Positions 39,291-54,086 are shown, counted from the first letter of the stretch. The stretch: DNA of 64,000 nucleotides from Aphis gossypii (GCF_020184175.1 NC_065532.1:14322001-14386000); one strand, 5' to 3'. Notes: generated from the sequence alone by a model not told the origin. Made by a program: numbers and translations.

Positions 39291-42200
39291 ACTTGAGAGT
39301 TGAAATAATCGTGCGAAAAGCACAAAATCGTTGAAATAAAAATTCGTCTGCATCAATCTTATAATTATATATATAATAAATATCAGCATACACTATTATA
39401 CTTTGAAACACATTTTATATTTTAACATTTACCTCATTGACAAACATGTACTTCTCAAAACCAATTGAAATTTATAAATTCATATTTAATTTTTTTTATG
39501 GTATTTATAAAGAGATTTCTTACCTGTATATTATTATTAATATTGATCTGTTAACATTTAAACATGGTTATACAAAATAGCGCGTATATAAAATGTATAC
39601 CAAGAAGAATAACTAAACTAAAACAATACAATATAATTAAAAAGGTAAGATAAATTAATATACAAGGAAACAAGAAAACTAAAAATAATTTATATTATTT
39701 ATAATTAATTAAGATAAATTAAAAAAACGGTAAATGTAACCCGAGTATTTAAAAGTTATTTGCAACTCTGAGCATGCTGTGTTGTATGGTATGATTATGA
39801 TCATATTATGCAATGTGTATTGTGTACTCACCTCAGCGCGAATTGAGACTAGAAAAATATACACTCTATATAACTATATACTCGGATCATTTTTACTCGT
39901 GGTATATCACGAACAATCAGCTACTAAATGTATAACATCACCAACGTTTTAATATTAAAACTGTCGATTAGTCTGTGTAAAAGTTTAAAAACATTTTATT
40001 TCTACTAGAGCAATATATATATTAAAATTTAAAAACGACTAAGATTAATCAATGTTTCCCTATTATAGCATGTTTAATTTTCACCATGTTCATTTTACTT
40101 GAATACATCAAATTATAGCTATTTTTACTATAATTCAAATGTTGTAACTGACTATAAGAATATACTAGATATTCTCTCAGTTGATATTATTTATATCGAC
40201 TTTAAACTTGAAAATTTTTTTTCTAGATTAATTACGATGAAAAATGTATAAATAAAAACTGCTATCGTTTATTTTTACGATAAAAATGAATTGAACATTT
40301 TCAAAAAAACCAACTATAATTAGATGTATCAGGAAGTATGTTTTTGTTCTATTTAAATGTACATCTTTTATTATACATACTCGATATTATAAATACAAAA
40401 TATATCACAATCTATATTTTCATTTGATAACTCAATGTAATTTATTTACTCTAATAAATGATAAAATATGATGAAACAAGTTCTTTTCTTCGTCGATTTA
40501 ATATATTATGTTTAAATATCCCGTTTCCATAATTGTATACGTATATTAAACTCAAAAAAATAAATAAATAAATAATAATAAACCTTTTAGCACCTCATTT
40601 TACAATATTTTTGCCTTCATTTTTATATTCCATAAAATAAAAGTAAACATATACTTTGATAACTTTGCAATTCGTCATAGTTATAGGCCATAATTTGAGC
40701 AATAAAGTGCATAGCAACTAAACAAAACAAAATAATGATAAAAATTGTATGTAGCGTACATTTTACTACTAATTATTGTAAATTGATTTTATTATTTACT
40801 TACATTATATAAAAAATAAAAGTACGATTTAACACAAACAATATATTTTTAACTTTTAAGGTTCCTAATTAAAATAAAGTAGGCAAACGTGTACCGTATT
40901 AAATTTAAAGTGAAGTACTGTTATGGTTATATTAAATTTAAATTCAATGATCTATAATTGTTTAAAAAAACAATTCTGAGTAAACTGTTTATCAACTGAA
41001 ATTTTTTATGCCTATAAATAACTCAAATTGAGTTAAAACATTTTTAAAATTTTATCAAATAATAAACATATTATCTACGATTATTCTTCTTTGAATTATA
41101 ACAAGAAACGAAAATTGTTCAAGAAAAAATAATTATTAAACAAACAAATGAAATATTCGTAGTCGTAAAAATCCAAAATCATATTTCAAAAAAAAATAAT
41201 AATATTAATAAAACCAAACATGATACTGATTCTGTTCTTTAATAATTCATCTGAGTGTAAGATAAATATAAAATGTTTAGGTACACAATATGTATCTTAT
41301 ATATTTATAATATTATTAACAATTATTAATTACTAGTTTGGATGTACAATGTTTCTTGATGCTTCAATAACCAAATGACTACGTAGCAGAGTTGGATTTA
41401 CACTTTACAGTGATCAGACGTCGATCATACTTGTAAAGACAAATTTAGGACTATCCAAACTATTGTTGTTATAATAGTTTATTACTGAAATGTATACAAG
41501 AATATTTTATTAAAATATTACGAGCATGTAATAAATAAATATATTAATATATTAATGTAAGCCATTGAATGACAAATACGCGACAGTGATGTAGCTAAAT
41601 TGCCTATCAAAAATGCCGTGTTACAATAAAAATTATAATTAAAATTTAAAGAACGTAATATTATATAAAATATGTTATAAAATATAAATGATAAGAAATA
41701 ATAATATTATTTTATAATCTTTTCTATGCACTTTTTTTAAATTAAAAATTTAAAGGTATAGAAACATGTATGGTTCAAATGTCGGTGTGAAGTAGGGAAT
41801 AGTCGTAATGAAACTTGAAAGCGCCGAAAGAGTACATATTATCTCACAATCTCAGGATGATTTATAAATTATTTATTTTAATTTCTCACAAAATAATGTT
41901 TAAATTTGCTCCTCGAATCACTAAATTTATTTTTGTTCATAAACAATTTAAATTCTGTCCACATGAAAAGAAGTTAAGCAAATTAACAATGTAATCTAAA
42001 ATTATGTAAATAAAACTATGAACACATTGCAATGTACTTCATTAAATTTCCATCTGGATTAATTTATACAATGTGTATATAATGTCCATCTTCATCTTCG
42101 TTATTATTATCGGACCTATATCATACTATATGACCGATATAAAAAAAAAATTCAACCGATCAAATAATATTCATTCGTTTAAAAATAAAAGCTATTAGCA

Positions 42201-45200
42201 AGTTTTGTTTTAAATTTTTAACAAGCAATTAGCTTAATATTGTATACATATGTAAACAACTTAATACTCACACGTGTTTTATTTACACGGTTAAAGAGCA
42301 ATCGCGCTACGGATAGACCACAAGTTATAAACAATGGAGAAAACGATTAATTTATCACACTTAGTGATACATTAAGTACAATTAATGGAATACAAAATTA
42401 ATAATATGTTCCTAGTGATAAAGTAACCCACCAAGACTACATGGAACAACCACAGTGAACTTAAAAACACATAAGTGCAGTTTAAGTACTAGTACATACA
42501 AAAGAATTATTTATAATTACCGAGGAAAAAACGATTTACGTAAATAACCCATGTAAAATTATTCATTAGAAATTCAAAAACGCCTACATGTAACTACTTA
42601 TTAAGATATTACACAGAAAATAATATATACAGTCATACCCGATAAACAATTTTATAATAAAGAATATAAAATATTATTGTGGTGCGCAAAAGACTTCAGT
42701 TTACAATTTAAATTTAAAAAACACGATGATAAGACAGAAAAAAAACACAATGTTAACAACGGAGTTGAAAGGATATTAAACAAACTGAAAATTTAATACG
42801 CGAAGTCAACTAGGAGATACACACAAATATATAATATAAAGTATAGTGCTGTATATGTATTATAATATTCAAAAAATGTACACGAGAATTCCTTTCCACA
42901 ATGATACTGTTTTTGCGTAGTGTTAATCACTTCAAATTCATATAAAGCAGAGTATACGAAGAAAGTTGAAATACGCATTATTGTATTACTTCATATACAC
43001 AATAAGCTTCAACCTACAAAATATGAAATCGTATAAAAACCTTATTATTTGTTACCTAAATAAAATTATTTTATTTTTTAAATAAAAAGATGCTAACATT
43101 TTTTGTTATTTATAATTTAAATATATATATTATATATATACATAATATTCCGTGTAAATATCTTTAGAACACTACGACCATTATATATAATTACGATATA
43201 TTATGTATACAGTCAGGCTACTGATTAATGAAAAAACAAATTACATTTTTAACTAAAATACTTATTTTGTAAGCAGTCGTTAAGTGCTTACTGAATAGGC
43301 ATCAACGATGTCAAGTTCATAATCCTACGATTTTCAAAAAAAAACAAGTCCAAAAATAATAACTGCATAATGCTATATAAAGTATACTGTAAGAAAAAAA
43401 ATGATTTACAGAATAAAATATTCAAGTAATTTCTTAAAATTTAGTTCAGTGAAAAACAAAAACAAAATTATTTTAAGTTTTTTCTTTAAATAATCATATA
43501 ATGTATCTATTTTAATATATAATTAATTGAATATTTTAATTGCTCTAGAAGAAAAATATTTTTTTAATTAAAAGACAAGTTTCACTATGCTTTTTGTAAA
43601 TATAATATTTTATTTGGCATTTATTACATAATAATACTTAGAAGTATCATCTTGTTGACATTTAAATTTAACTTAGTCAATTTTTTTTTTTGCCTTAACT
43701 GTTTATGTAGTTGTGTGGGTATTTTATAACTTGATATTTTTTATTTCACCGATTAATTAAACTTGATAAAGACACTTGATATATTTTAAATGTAATAAAA
43801 AACTAAAATATTGATTCAATTAATTAATTCAATTCTACTCATAGTTTTCAGAACTACCTATACTATAGTATGTCTTGTGAAACAAATATTGTACCGTGGA
43901 AGATAAAAGACAATGATTTTAATTAAAATTAATTAATAGTTTATTTATTAATTCATTTAATACATTTTAGACGTTTTTGTTATTAAATTTACTTATAAAC
44001 CAAAGTATTCAATAAACTACAATTTAAAAAGAAAAAACAACTACTATTAATTTTCTTAAAATATAAAAACAGTATTTTATATTTTTTTAAAACATTTGAT
44101 TTCTGCATACGTAAAATACAGCAGTAAACAACTTTAAAATTTAACTAAACCTTTTATCAAAATTAATAATCATTATTCACAATATTTCTTCTTTTTTTTA
44201 ACCCCGTATAAGTAATAGCATTCAATAACCCTTGTATATTATAATTTAATATAATTTATTCATATTAATATTAAAACGTTAAATACTAACACGTATGATA
44301 TTATTAAAAGTTCTTTGAAAAATTAATTGTATTTGCTATAGACAGAACGACAGTTGAAATCTGCATGGATTAAATTTGTTCTATGTTTTTTTTTTTCATT
44401 AACAAAATGTGTAAAAAGAAATCAAAAAATACCAGTAGGTAAATATTTGATAAAAATATCCCAGACAACATTGATTTTTTCCTCTACAATACGCTATTTT
44501 TAACCGTAACGCTGTTCAATATAAAATAATACGTCACTGAGTAATCTTTAAAAAATAAAAACATTTATAATATTATATTCATTCATTTTTTTTAAAGAAT
44601 CCACTCTGGATATAAATTTACATTTTTATATTGTTTCAATATTTGTAAGCGATGAAGTACCTAACAATATTATAAAAACTATTTAAATGTTTTATTGAAC
44701 TTACGGGATTTACGTAACAATGTTTTAGATTCTTTTAACTATTTTCCCGGTTAAAATTCTTAATCTTAAAAAAGCATACTAGATACTGTAAAAATCAAAA
44801 AAAAGAAATCTGTTTTCAATATTTTGCTCGTCTTGTGCATTAATTATTCTCTATTCGGCAAGATTGTCTAAACAACGCTTGTTGGATATTCTGTCGTTTT
44901 ATAAGTATCTATATTAATTTTTTAGGCTCATTCACCTAATGGTTTTCAAACTTATGATATTGTAAGTAATTTATTTTTATGCTAGATACAAATCACTAAT
45001 AGGTTATTAATTATTATAATTAAGTACATTTTCAGTTTTACGTTTTACGATATATTCAATATTGAATTGTAAAATAATATCATCTTTTACGTTGAATGTC
45101 AAATGATGTAGTGTTATGTTTCGCATTATAATTATAATGAAGTGTATATTTTGTATAAATTGTTACCTAGTAAATCATTGTAAATTAAAGGTTAACACAG

Positions 45201-46618
45201 AACTTTTCACAATTTATTATAATGTAAGTATCTACACGCTTTTGAGTGATTTTGAGCCAAATGTGAAAAAAATATTACGAATATATTATGTTATATAGAT
45301 TGCGTATAACAACAATATAATATGTATATTGTATATTATATACTTATATAAAAATAAATGAGTTAAAATATTAGTACGCATATTAATTTATTGGTACATA
45401 GTATAGTTTGGATTAAATGAATTTTGTTTATTAAACCTTATCTACTTTCAGGGAAATTTATTTTCGACCTTACTAAATGTATTTACGTTCATAAATCAAG
45501 TGATAACAAGTACCTACAACGTTACCGGATAGTCTTAGCGGAAGAAATCACTCACTAAACGCCAAAAACTGAATTTACCCATAATAGTAAAATAGTTGTA
45601 CTTTTGATTTTACCGACATGTTCAATTAGGTAATAGACACTTATTGGACACTGTATATTATGTTTATTATATGTAATGATTAAATTAATTAATTGATTCC
45701 TTAGAAAATAGAAATACTAAATTATATTATAATGTTAACTATTAAATCTATGCTGACAGCATTTACGCCGTCATCGTAGTCCATTCTAGTTTGTCAAGCT
45801 AATCATTTTTTAACAACAAGCATGTCAGTTTCAATTTCGATTTAAATGAATTTAAAATTTTTAAATTTAAAGTCTTCACCATCGAATACATACTATCAAA
45901 TTCTATTCGATTATATTGTTATCAGACTGAAATCATATGTTGAAGGTAATTATTGATAATAAGTAATACGATCTTCCCGATATACAATGATTTGTACAAA
46001 AACGTACAATTTTGATTATAATGGATATCGAAAACAATTAATGGTTTAGATTAAATATAAATAAACGTTACGAGACAACAATATTTAAGATATCGGAATA
46101 AACAAGTTTTGTTATTAAAATCCAAAAATTGTAAATAATAACATAATTATTATACATAACATATTTTAATTTAATTTAACTGGTATACGTTTCTAAATTT
46201 AATTTCGATTTTTGTTTCCTCGTCAATTTGTACACAAGTTTTGTCCCGATATTAATAACAAATAAATAAAAATGTGTACAAACAAAAACTACAATAATTG
46301 ACGTTTATGACGTAACAAATCCTATATTATGTTACGTTCACCACTACGCACACATAATAATACTGTTAAAAGTGTACTTTATTTTTATGGGACAATACAG
46401 TATTCTAAATCAGGTTTGTTTGATTAGTTTATACTTTATTGTACTCCAAACGCTCAGAAAATCATATTATTTTTGTTCAACATACAATTATAAGTATATT
46501 ATATATATATACCTATCGGTTTAATACAAAGCTATGGATCGAGGACAAATTTGATTCGTAATGTTTTGCAAACACGGTAAAAAATAATAAAACTTAAGGA
46601 CCTATTTTGTTCACAAAA

Positions 46619-46643
46619 TCTCTCTCTCTATATATATATATAT
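46619..46643. repeat. Compound (TC)n(TA)n microsatellite
   Basis: TC units change directly to TA units in the 39-49.8 kb desert. Confidence 0.85.
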
Positions 46644-46882
46644 TATTTTTTAATAGCTATCTTACAGTTCAAAAATAAAAATGTTCGATATTAATGGTTG
46701 TATTTGATTTCAGTGTTTTTGAGAAGCGTTTATTCTTAACATATGTAGTATTTTAATTTATTTTTGAGGCTTTTTATTCGATTATTTTATAATATTAAAA
46801 TGATTTTAATTTGATTAAATCCAAATTTTGAGTATATAATGACCATATATTTTACATAATTATATCTTAACAAACTTAACTG

Positions 46883-46916
46883 ACTAAATCCTATAATATT
46901 ATTAACTAAATCCTAT
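46883..46916. repeat. 22-bp-period duplication of ACTAAATCCTAT
   Basis: The 12-mer occurs exactly at 46883-46894 and 46905-46916, a two-copy tandem duplication. Confidence 0.7.
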
Positions 46917-49900
46917 GTATCTACGACATTATATTATAATAATTTAAAAAATATATCTGTATAATATATAAAACGAAAATAAGCTGCTAGGTTAACTATC
47001 GATCACCATGACAAAAATATTCTATTGGATATTTTAAGCTATTTCTATTGTTGAAAACCTATTATATGTATCTCAATATTGTTTATAAAAATGTGAAAAA
47101 AAGATATAAAAAATCAAATTCTTAATTTTTGTTATAAGTTGCAACTAAAAAAATACAAGTATAATCAATAACAATTAGCATCTGTCATATAAAATATGGA
47201 TGGCTGTATTGTGAAATTATGTGTTCTCATAAATTGTTGATTTTAAAAATTGTAACAATGAAATAAAATAATAACTTTAAGAGTAATTATTTAGGAATAT
47301 CTACTGGACGTAACACAAATCAATATCTGAATTTCATAATTATGTGTATTGTGACTAAATGACTATTGACGTATATAAATTGACGTCTAGATTTTCGTGA
47401 TATTTAAATCATAACTCATCAATATTTGAATGTTTTTTTTTCGTACTCGTGATCGATAAATAGCCAAAACAATTAATTTTATGTAAAACACTTACTAAAC
47501 GTTTTGTGTTCAAATTTGAATAGTGTTTTCAACATTTACATTACTTTTGTTTCATAAATATGTTTAAACACTTAAATGATTCAAAAGTTACATGTTGAAT
47601 CCTAAATAAATTAAAAATTAAATGAATATGTTGCTTTTGAGTAACAAAATATTTTAATGTGTCATGTCTAATCATTTCCAATTACAAGCAGGGTTTTAAA
47701 AATTAAAAAAAAAAACAAGTGATGTTTTTGGTACACTACCGGGAATTATTATTTTACTTCAATCTTATAAAAAACAAAAAAAAAATTTAAATATTGTATA
47801 AATTGCATTGCAAAATCAAAAATAATACTCAGTAAAAGTACTCTACCATGCTTTATGATGAGCTTAAAATTCCTCAATGCAGGAATCAATGTTTTAGCCG
47901 AGGTTTGTACTTAGTATCTTCATTTCTTTAATTCTGGGCGAAGAAAAAAATATATTTTTATTTATTTACTAATAGGTACTATGTTTATTATTATTTTAGA
48001 AAAAATTGTAATAAATATTTTCTTGTAACATAAATCATACTACAGCCTCATAAATACCTACACAAAATTGAACACTAAACCTTCTTCATCTATATCCCCT
48101 CGTTTCTCCCAACATTTATGTAGGAACAAACCCCATTAATCCTTAACATCCATATCGACCACTCTATCGCGTCTTCGCTTCATGCTCCACATGACTAATA
48201 TATTTTTTGCTAACCTCAAACCAAACTACGTACTATTCCAAGATTTATAATTTCTCTGAATTCGTTAAATGCTCTTTTATGGTACCTAGGTAGATTAATA
48301 ATACATTGAAGCTGTACAAATAACCACTTTGATATTAAGATTTACTGATCTTGGGTTTGAATAACTCACTTATGAATTATGTCAATTATGATACATAACA
48401 CACAAACATTCTGTTATATAGTGATATAATTATCATAATATATTAGGTATAAAAAATATTAATATATATTTAAGTTTAATAATTATTAAACTCGCAGGTA
48501 TATAATAAATAGTTATTCATTGTCTTTTAATTGAATTTTTTTTTTTTTGCATATGGCTTTTAACTGCATATTGCTAACATACAATATTTTACTAATATTT
48601 CAAAAACATTATGTATTTATAATTTCAGTAGACTCACACCAGTATTTGTCGCATGATTAAAATCATTTAAAATTTTAGTTATAAACTTACATCATATTTT
48701 AAATTTTATCAAGCAATATTATAAACTTAATTGTTATTAATTAAATTATTTTATTTTAAGCTTACAAATTAAGATGAGAAAAATGAAGAAATCAAAAACG
48801 TAATAATATTAAACATAAGTCGTATCGACAACAGTTGGTATTTCTATACATACATTTATATGGCAAAATTATTGTGTAACGTATCGTAAAACTAATGTCT
48901 AATAAACAAACAATCAAATAAAGAGTATTTAATAATTATATGTATTGAAGAAAAATAAAAATATTATTGATTGATCGATTATAACAATTTGATGATTTGA
49001 ACTTTAAAGAAAAAGTTTTTTGTTCACCTTAAAATAAAACGGTGGAAATAATTGACATATCTACACTAATTTATTACACGTACTTCAAATTGGTTTTAAA
49101 ATAATAATATATGCTGAGTAGTGTGTAGTCAAATGTGATTGAAACCCTAAATATAAATAAATTAAATAATTTTTATAGATTAAACGATTAAAAAACCACA
49201 ATTGTAACCATAGATACTATTTGTACTGCTATAACTTATATACGTATACATCATATTAGTATAATAGTAGTCAGCTACAAGCACAATGGATGACAATCGA
49301 ATGTAATCCTCTAAAAACCCACAATTATTGCCATAGAAGCATTGTTGAATGACAGTTGAATTGTATTTACAGAAAAAAAATGTAATCCCACGACACAGAT
49401 AAAAAAAATTATATTATTGTTATTCAAAAGCTTGACTTTTAGCTTTTATAATAGTTCCGTATAATAGTTTTCAGTGGATATTTTTTTTTTATTTTTTTTT
49501 GGCAATGTTAACTAAATTAGGTCATCGAAACAAAAACGACCAAACAAATTATCCATCTTAAACAAATAATAATAAGTAAGAACTCAAAGCAGAACAAATC
49601 GGACAACACGAAAATGCTTAATCGCATTGTTAATCATACGATCCCGACGTCTTGAATATTAAATAAAATTTAAATTTTTACATAATACCGATAATAAATC
49701 TGTCACACAACACATATAGTTTAATAGAATATTATATTGTATAGCTTATAAATATTATAATATTATCATTTGCTTTGAGGTCTAAGCGTATTATATTTTT
49801 TCCTCACATATAGACGGCGACCGATAGTATTGCTTTAAGTTGTCGTCGTCGGGCAAATGGGTCAGCTAATTTGTTATTGAAGTCGTTACGCGCAGCAGCA

Positions 49901-50123
49901 TATATTATTATATATTATCGTACAATAACTCGTTAAAATTGCATTCCCCGTGTTGAGTCGGACAAAACACGTAGTTTTTGTGCGTTACATTATTGGGCGA
50001 GAGTGTAAGAGGGAAAAAACGCCTTTGATCGGTGGTAAATCGGTGTTATATACGTAACATTTCCCGTTCTGTCACTAGAACACACGCGTTGTCCCGGCGT
50101 GCCATTGCCACTATAAGGGCACT

Positions 50124-50148
50124 ATAATAATAATAATAATAATAATAT
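50124..50148. repeat. (AAT)8 microsatellite
   Basis: Eight AAT units in the 49.8-50.7 kb island. Confidence 0.88.
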
Positions 50149-50325
50149 ACAAAATCGTGTCGTTTTTCAATCAAGTACAGTCCCGGATTTGCAATGACCC
50201 TAACACTATATTATTATAGTCATCGTCTCCGAGTTGTGAATAATAATAATAATAAATAGTAGTAATAAAAAGCTATACAGAGATATTGTATACGCTTTCG
50301 ACCAAACCCCGAGTTAAATAATTCG

Positions 50326-50342
50326 CCCCCGCCCCCCCCCCC
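50326..50342. repeat. C-rich tract C5-G-C11
   Basis: Unusual run of C in an AT-rich genome; the minus strand carries G11. Confidence 0.85.
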
Positions 50343-50734
50343 ACAATTATTAGATGTAAAAAAAAAATTCTGCCTGATCGAACATCGTCCTCGTCGTATA
50401 GCTTTCACCTGCCTCCGAGTTCGAATAATATAATACCTATGGGTATACACTATACGCTTTTATCCTCAGCCACCACTTGTATTATGAAATTTACATTTTT
50501 GGCAACACAGCCCTCGCGATTCTTACGGCTTATATGTACACACAAACAGTATTTTGCAGTAAAAAAAAAATACACATTATTAAAAAATGCATGTACAGAA
50601 TATTTGTACACGTAATAATATAATAATACGTAGACGCCTGAAATCGACTCACGTAGGTAAATATTTATCGACTCGATTGTGAATGTGCATCGCGGAACTA
50701 ACCGCACCCTTGAACGTCATTCGAATGGCATAAT

Positions 50735-50804
50735 ACTATTATTATTATTACTATTGCTATTATTATTATTATCGAAGATATAATACTATTATTAGTATTA
50801 TTGT
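50735..50804. repeat. Interrupted (ATT)n array
   Basis: Three ATT runs separated by short unique bases; TAATACTATTATTA occurs twice (near 50731 and 50781), suggesting a small local duplication. Confidence 0.75.
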
Positions 50805-52190
50805 TTTATTTATTCTTATTCGGACCAATTGTGTGCACAACTATACAAATCGTCATGCCTAACTTATTTTATTTTGGTCGAATCTTGTTACGACAGTCAA
50901 TTTTTATACTAAATTGGCATACTTTATTTCTAGTTGCGAAATGTTTGTGGAATCATGGTATTAAATGAAATAAAACGACAGTCTACAGAATTGAAATTAT
51001 GTGAACGTTTTTTTAAAAATTTTATAAGAATTTCATTTTTCAATGTTTTGAAGACCATTAGCATACACATTAATTATTTAAAATTAAATTGTACAGGTAA
51101 TGCGAACAATCTATGTCAGTACCATAATACTTTACTTAACTTATAGTCGATATGTATAATTTCAAATTGATTGATTTTTCATTATTTTATTTTAAAAAAT
51201 TACTTTAATTAACCATAATAAAAATAGTATTATAACTTATATAACCAAAAGCTTACAATTTCTTATCGTCATAATATTGTAATAAATTCATTTAATTTAT
51301 ATTTTTTTTACAAATAAAGAATTGCACGATTTAATGCATAATAATAAATTAATAATTATACACTTTATAAAATATAAACATGTATGAGAGCAAAGTCCTA
51401 ATATTGTATAAATTTAATAATTTATAAAAGTTTTAAATAAACCTATATTTCCGTATAGACCATAGGTATTTCAAAAACAAGTAAAATAGATATCGATATC
51501 CCAAATAATGAAATAAAAGTATGTAAGTACTTAACATATCATATAAAGTTAAGTATTGTAGTTTTTGTAAATGTTTAAAATGCTTATAATGGCTCGATTA
51601 ATCACCATCATTTATACAAAATAAACGGCTGAATATAAATAATCATAAAAATTACAACATAAAGTTACATCATTGAATTTTATATATTATATTATTATAC
51701 ACTTAACATATATGAACATTTATCTCAGATATTATGTTACACCATAGCTGATGATCAAATAAATCTAATCAATGGATATACCACAAATTAAAACCTCCTC
51801 CCCCACATAAAAATTTCCCGTACATACATACAAACTCTGAAACACGCATACTTAATATCCACATACCTGCATTGATGATAATGATGATGATTATGGTAAT
51901 AATATTTAATATTATAACCATCCGTTCCGCTTGACTGATTGATTCGTTGAGAAATGAAAAGAATTGCGAATGTGTAATACAAAACAGTGTACAAAATAAA
52001 ATCTCGCGTTTGACTTCGAACAAAAAAAATAATCTTTTATTCGTTGGACTGACGTTGAGAAATTCAACTCCATCGATCCAATCGACACATCAACATCGGC
52101 ACAGAAAAAAAATGAGATCGTTGCAAAACGGACGATTGGTTTTTCCGCGTAAACACTATAAGTAGATATATACGCGTATGTAACAGCACA
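50805..52190. other. AT-rich stretch left of the 52.5 kb promoter
   Basis: The plus frame 50934-51146 follows an acceptor-like TTTATTTCTAG but has no domain or donor. Overlapping frames at 51769-52199 are shadows. Confidence 0.45.
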
Positions 52191-52461
52191 CCTCGTCACG
52201 TAATCAAAACATTGTTGTTCTCGTAATATCGTAATATCGTGTTACAGATTGTCAGCTTATGAACACATAATAATCGTTATAAATAATTTAAAAGTCAAAC
52301 TTGTCGAACGTTCAAACACGGCGTTGTAAAATCTTACAGAGCTACTCAGTCAAGACGTAATGTTCGGCCAAAGACCGGAGAGCGCGAATTTAAACGCGGT
52401 ATAAGACGCGCGATCTGTAAACATAAACACGGTCCTGGCTTCATAGACTGCGGTTAAAGAA

Positions 52462-52493
52462 TATATACTCGATACCGCGTCTATGTACGATCA
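52462..52493 (+). promoter_or_regulatory. TATA-Inr core promoter
   Basis: TATATAC begins at 52462, and an initiator-like TCAGC has its A at 52493, exactly 31 bp downstream, the canonical spacing for arthropod TATA promoters. No DPE-like RGWYV motif is found at +28 to +32, as expected for a TATA-type promoter. The element sits in a CpG-rich island (52.2-53.1 kb) and is followed by a leader ending in a strong splice donor. Motif geometry is visible directly; activity is inferred. Confidence 0.5.
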
Positions 52494-52612
52494 GCTGAAA
52501 TGTAGATTGCCGGCGCCGTTCGCAGTACATTTCAAACAGGCTCTCCGTTGTGTGTTTCGCATCAATTGTAAAAGTATTACTTCGTCGAACGTGAACGCCC
52601 TACAAAATAAAG
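52493..52612 (+). other. Putative non-coding first exon (5' UTR)
   Basis: From the predicted start at 52493 the leader runs 120 nt to AAG|GTAGGT, a good 5' splice donor whose intron starts at 52613. The only ATG in it, at 52500-52502, is followed at once by TAG (52503-52505), a start-stop element of the kind that can stall ribosomes and lower downstream translation. Without another ATG the coding start must lie in a later exon. A second donor, CAG|GTATGC, lies at 52796/52797 and could give a longer alternative first exon. Connection to the signal peptide exon at 59963 is possible but unproven. Confidence 0.42.
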
Positions 52613-53150
52613 GTAGGTACGCGCTATCAATGTCTTTACGCCTCGTAGTCTGTTAGTTATTACACGCACAGACGAGAAATACGAAACACAAAGTTTTGAC
52701 TGTTTGTTATACAGTTAACTGTTCTAACAACGTATAAACCCAGTGCGCGAAGTCAATACGGACAACTCAAAACCCAAGATAAATAACGCGAAACAGGTAT
52801 GCTAAATGTAAACAACAAGTATAATATTATAAAGTCACACTCTACGAATGACACAAACAGTATCATGTCTAATGGCGGGGAGAGCGTCTATCTGAGTATC
52901 GGTCGACCGGTGAAACGCGTTTTAAAGGTCAGTTAGTAAGACATAATATTATTATAACGATAAAAAGTGTTGTTCCTCGTTGCGAGTAATACGCTATAAT
53001 AATACTGACAGCGCGCAAGACGGACTTTTTATGGGTAGTTGCAAAAGTTCTCGAAAGTAACAGACCCGCGAGGGGCTTCGATCCCATATCTCACGACACG
53101 ATTAATTTTTATTTCTAAACTACATGCAATTTTAATTAATTAAACACAAC

Positions 53151-53170
53151 TATATATATATATATATATA
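53151..53170. repeat. (TA)10 microsatellite
   Basis: Ten TA units just right of the 52.2-53.1 kb island. Confidence 0.88.
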
Positions 53171-54086
53171 CGTATATTGAAAGACGAATGTAGACACTTA
53201 TCGCATTTGTGTGTAATACAACAAATATACCTAAATTTAAAGCTGTAAACGTGTATTAATAATATAGCGATCTATCGTGTCTTCGTGCAACAACATATTT
53301 TTTTGAAGACATCGTCTTTAATGATAAAAATGATTGCACACGATCCGTTGAATTCGATCTGTAGTGTTTCGAAGTCCTATTGTAACTTTTGAATAATGTT
53401 TTGAACGCCTATAATAACCGTTGAAAAGCTTCTTTCGCAAGATGCATATCCCAATATTAATTGTCATAATAAGGAATAATTAAAATACATTTACCATACT
53501 TAGAACACGACTTCATATTTCGATTACAGAAATAATAATTGATATCGTGACTATTATTGCTCACGTAAAAGCCGTTGCGTATTAATAATCAATCCATTAC
53601 CTACTCGATTATTTATTTTTATCGTAAATAGTTCGAACGTTATTAATTTAAATGCAACTTTAACGGCTTCCGTGTATGTACCTATAGTACATATATCTGT
53701 GTTTAACTACCTACCCCCCTACCTAAATATACGTGTATTATTTATTATTGTTATTGGGTAATTCATATTTTTGTCAGTCCCGGTAAATGTCTAGTGACTA
53801 AAAATAATACAGGTAAACGCGCGGCGTTGGTGTTCATAATATAATATATTAATTAATTTATAATACATAATGTAACAACCTAATAAATTGCGAAAATGTT
53901 TGTTTTCACGCAGAGTTTGAATTTAACGTAATTTGTGAATGTTGATACGTGCATAATTTTTTATACACTAAATTACCATAAAATGATACTTAAACCATAA
54001 AACGTTACTTGATATATTTTTTTTTAAGGTGATGTATTTGTTTCATTTTTTATGTTATGTAAATTTTGATTTTTTTTTCAAACTAG

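Larger units (their letters stand above)
38941..49780. other. Large AT-rich desert
   Basis: Nearly 11 kb with no GC island or protein-like frame. Holds hairpins at 39149, 39248 and 40956, the TC/TA repeat at 46619 and the 22-bp duplication at 46883. About 48050-48300 is a pyrimidine-rich, less AT-rich patch without a frame. The minus strand at 39832-39848 has an acceptor-donor pair 17 nt apart. Confidence 0.55.
49781..50734. promoter_or_regulatory. GC-elevated island
   Basis: CpG-rich block with the AAT repeat and C-rich tract. Minus frames 50220-50450 and 50450-50707 are repeat-influenced. No clear TATA-Inr-donor series was found. Confidence 0.22.
52191..53100. promoter_or_regulatory. CpG-rich island surrounding the 52.5 kb promoter
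   Basis: The island stands out from AT-rich flanks by frequent CG dinucleotides and lack of long A/T runs. It holds the TATA-Inr promoter, two splice donors, and a perfect 10-bp palindrome CGGTCGACCG at 52900-52909. No reading frame in it looks protein coding. Probably promoter plus proximal regulatory DNA. Confidence 0.4.

Noticed and set aside
50934..51146. Frame after an acceptor-like TTTATTTCTAG
   Set aside because: No donor, no domain, AT-driven second half.
53072..53092. GGCTTCGATCCC as a tRNA B box
   Set aside because: No A box upstream and no acceptor-stem pairing.
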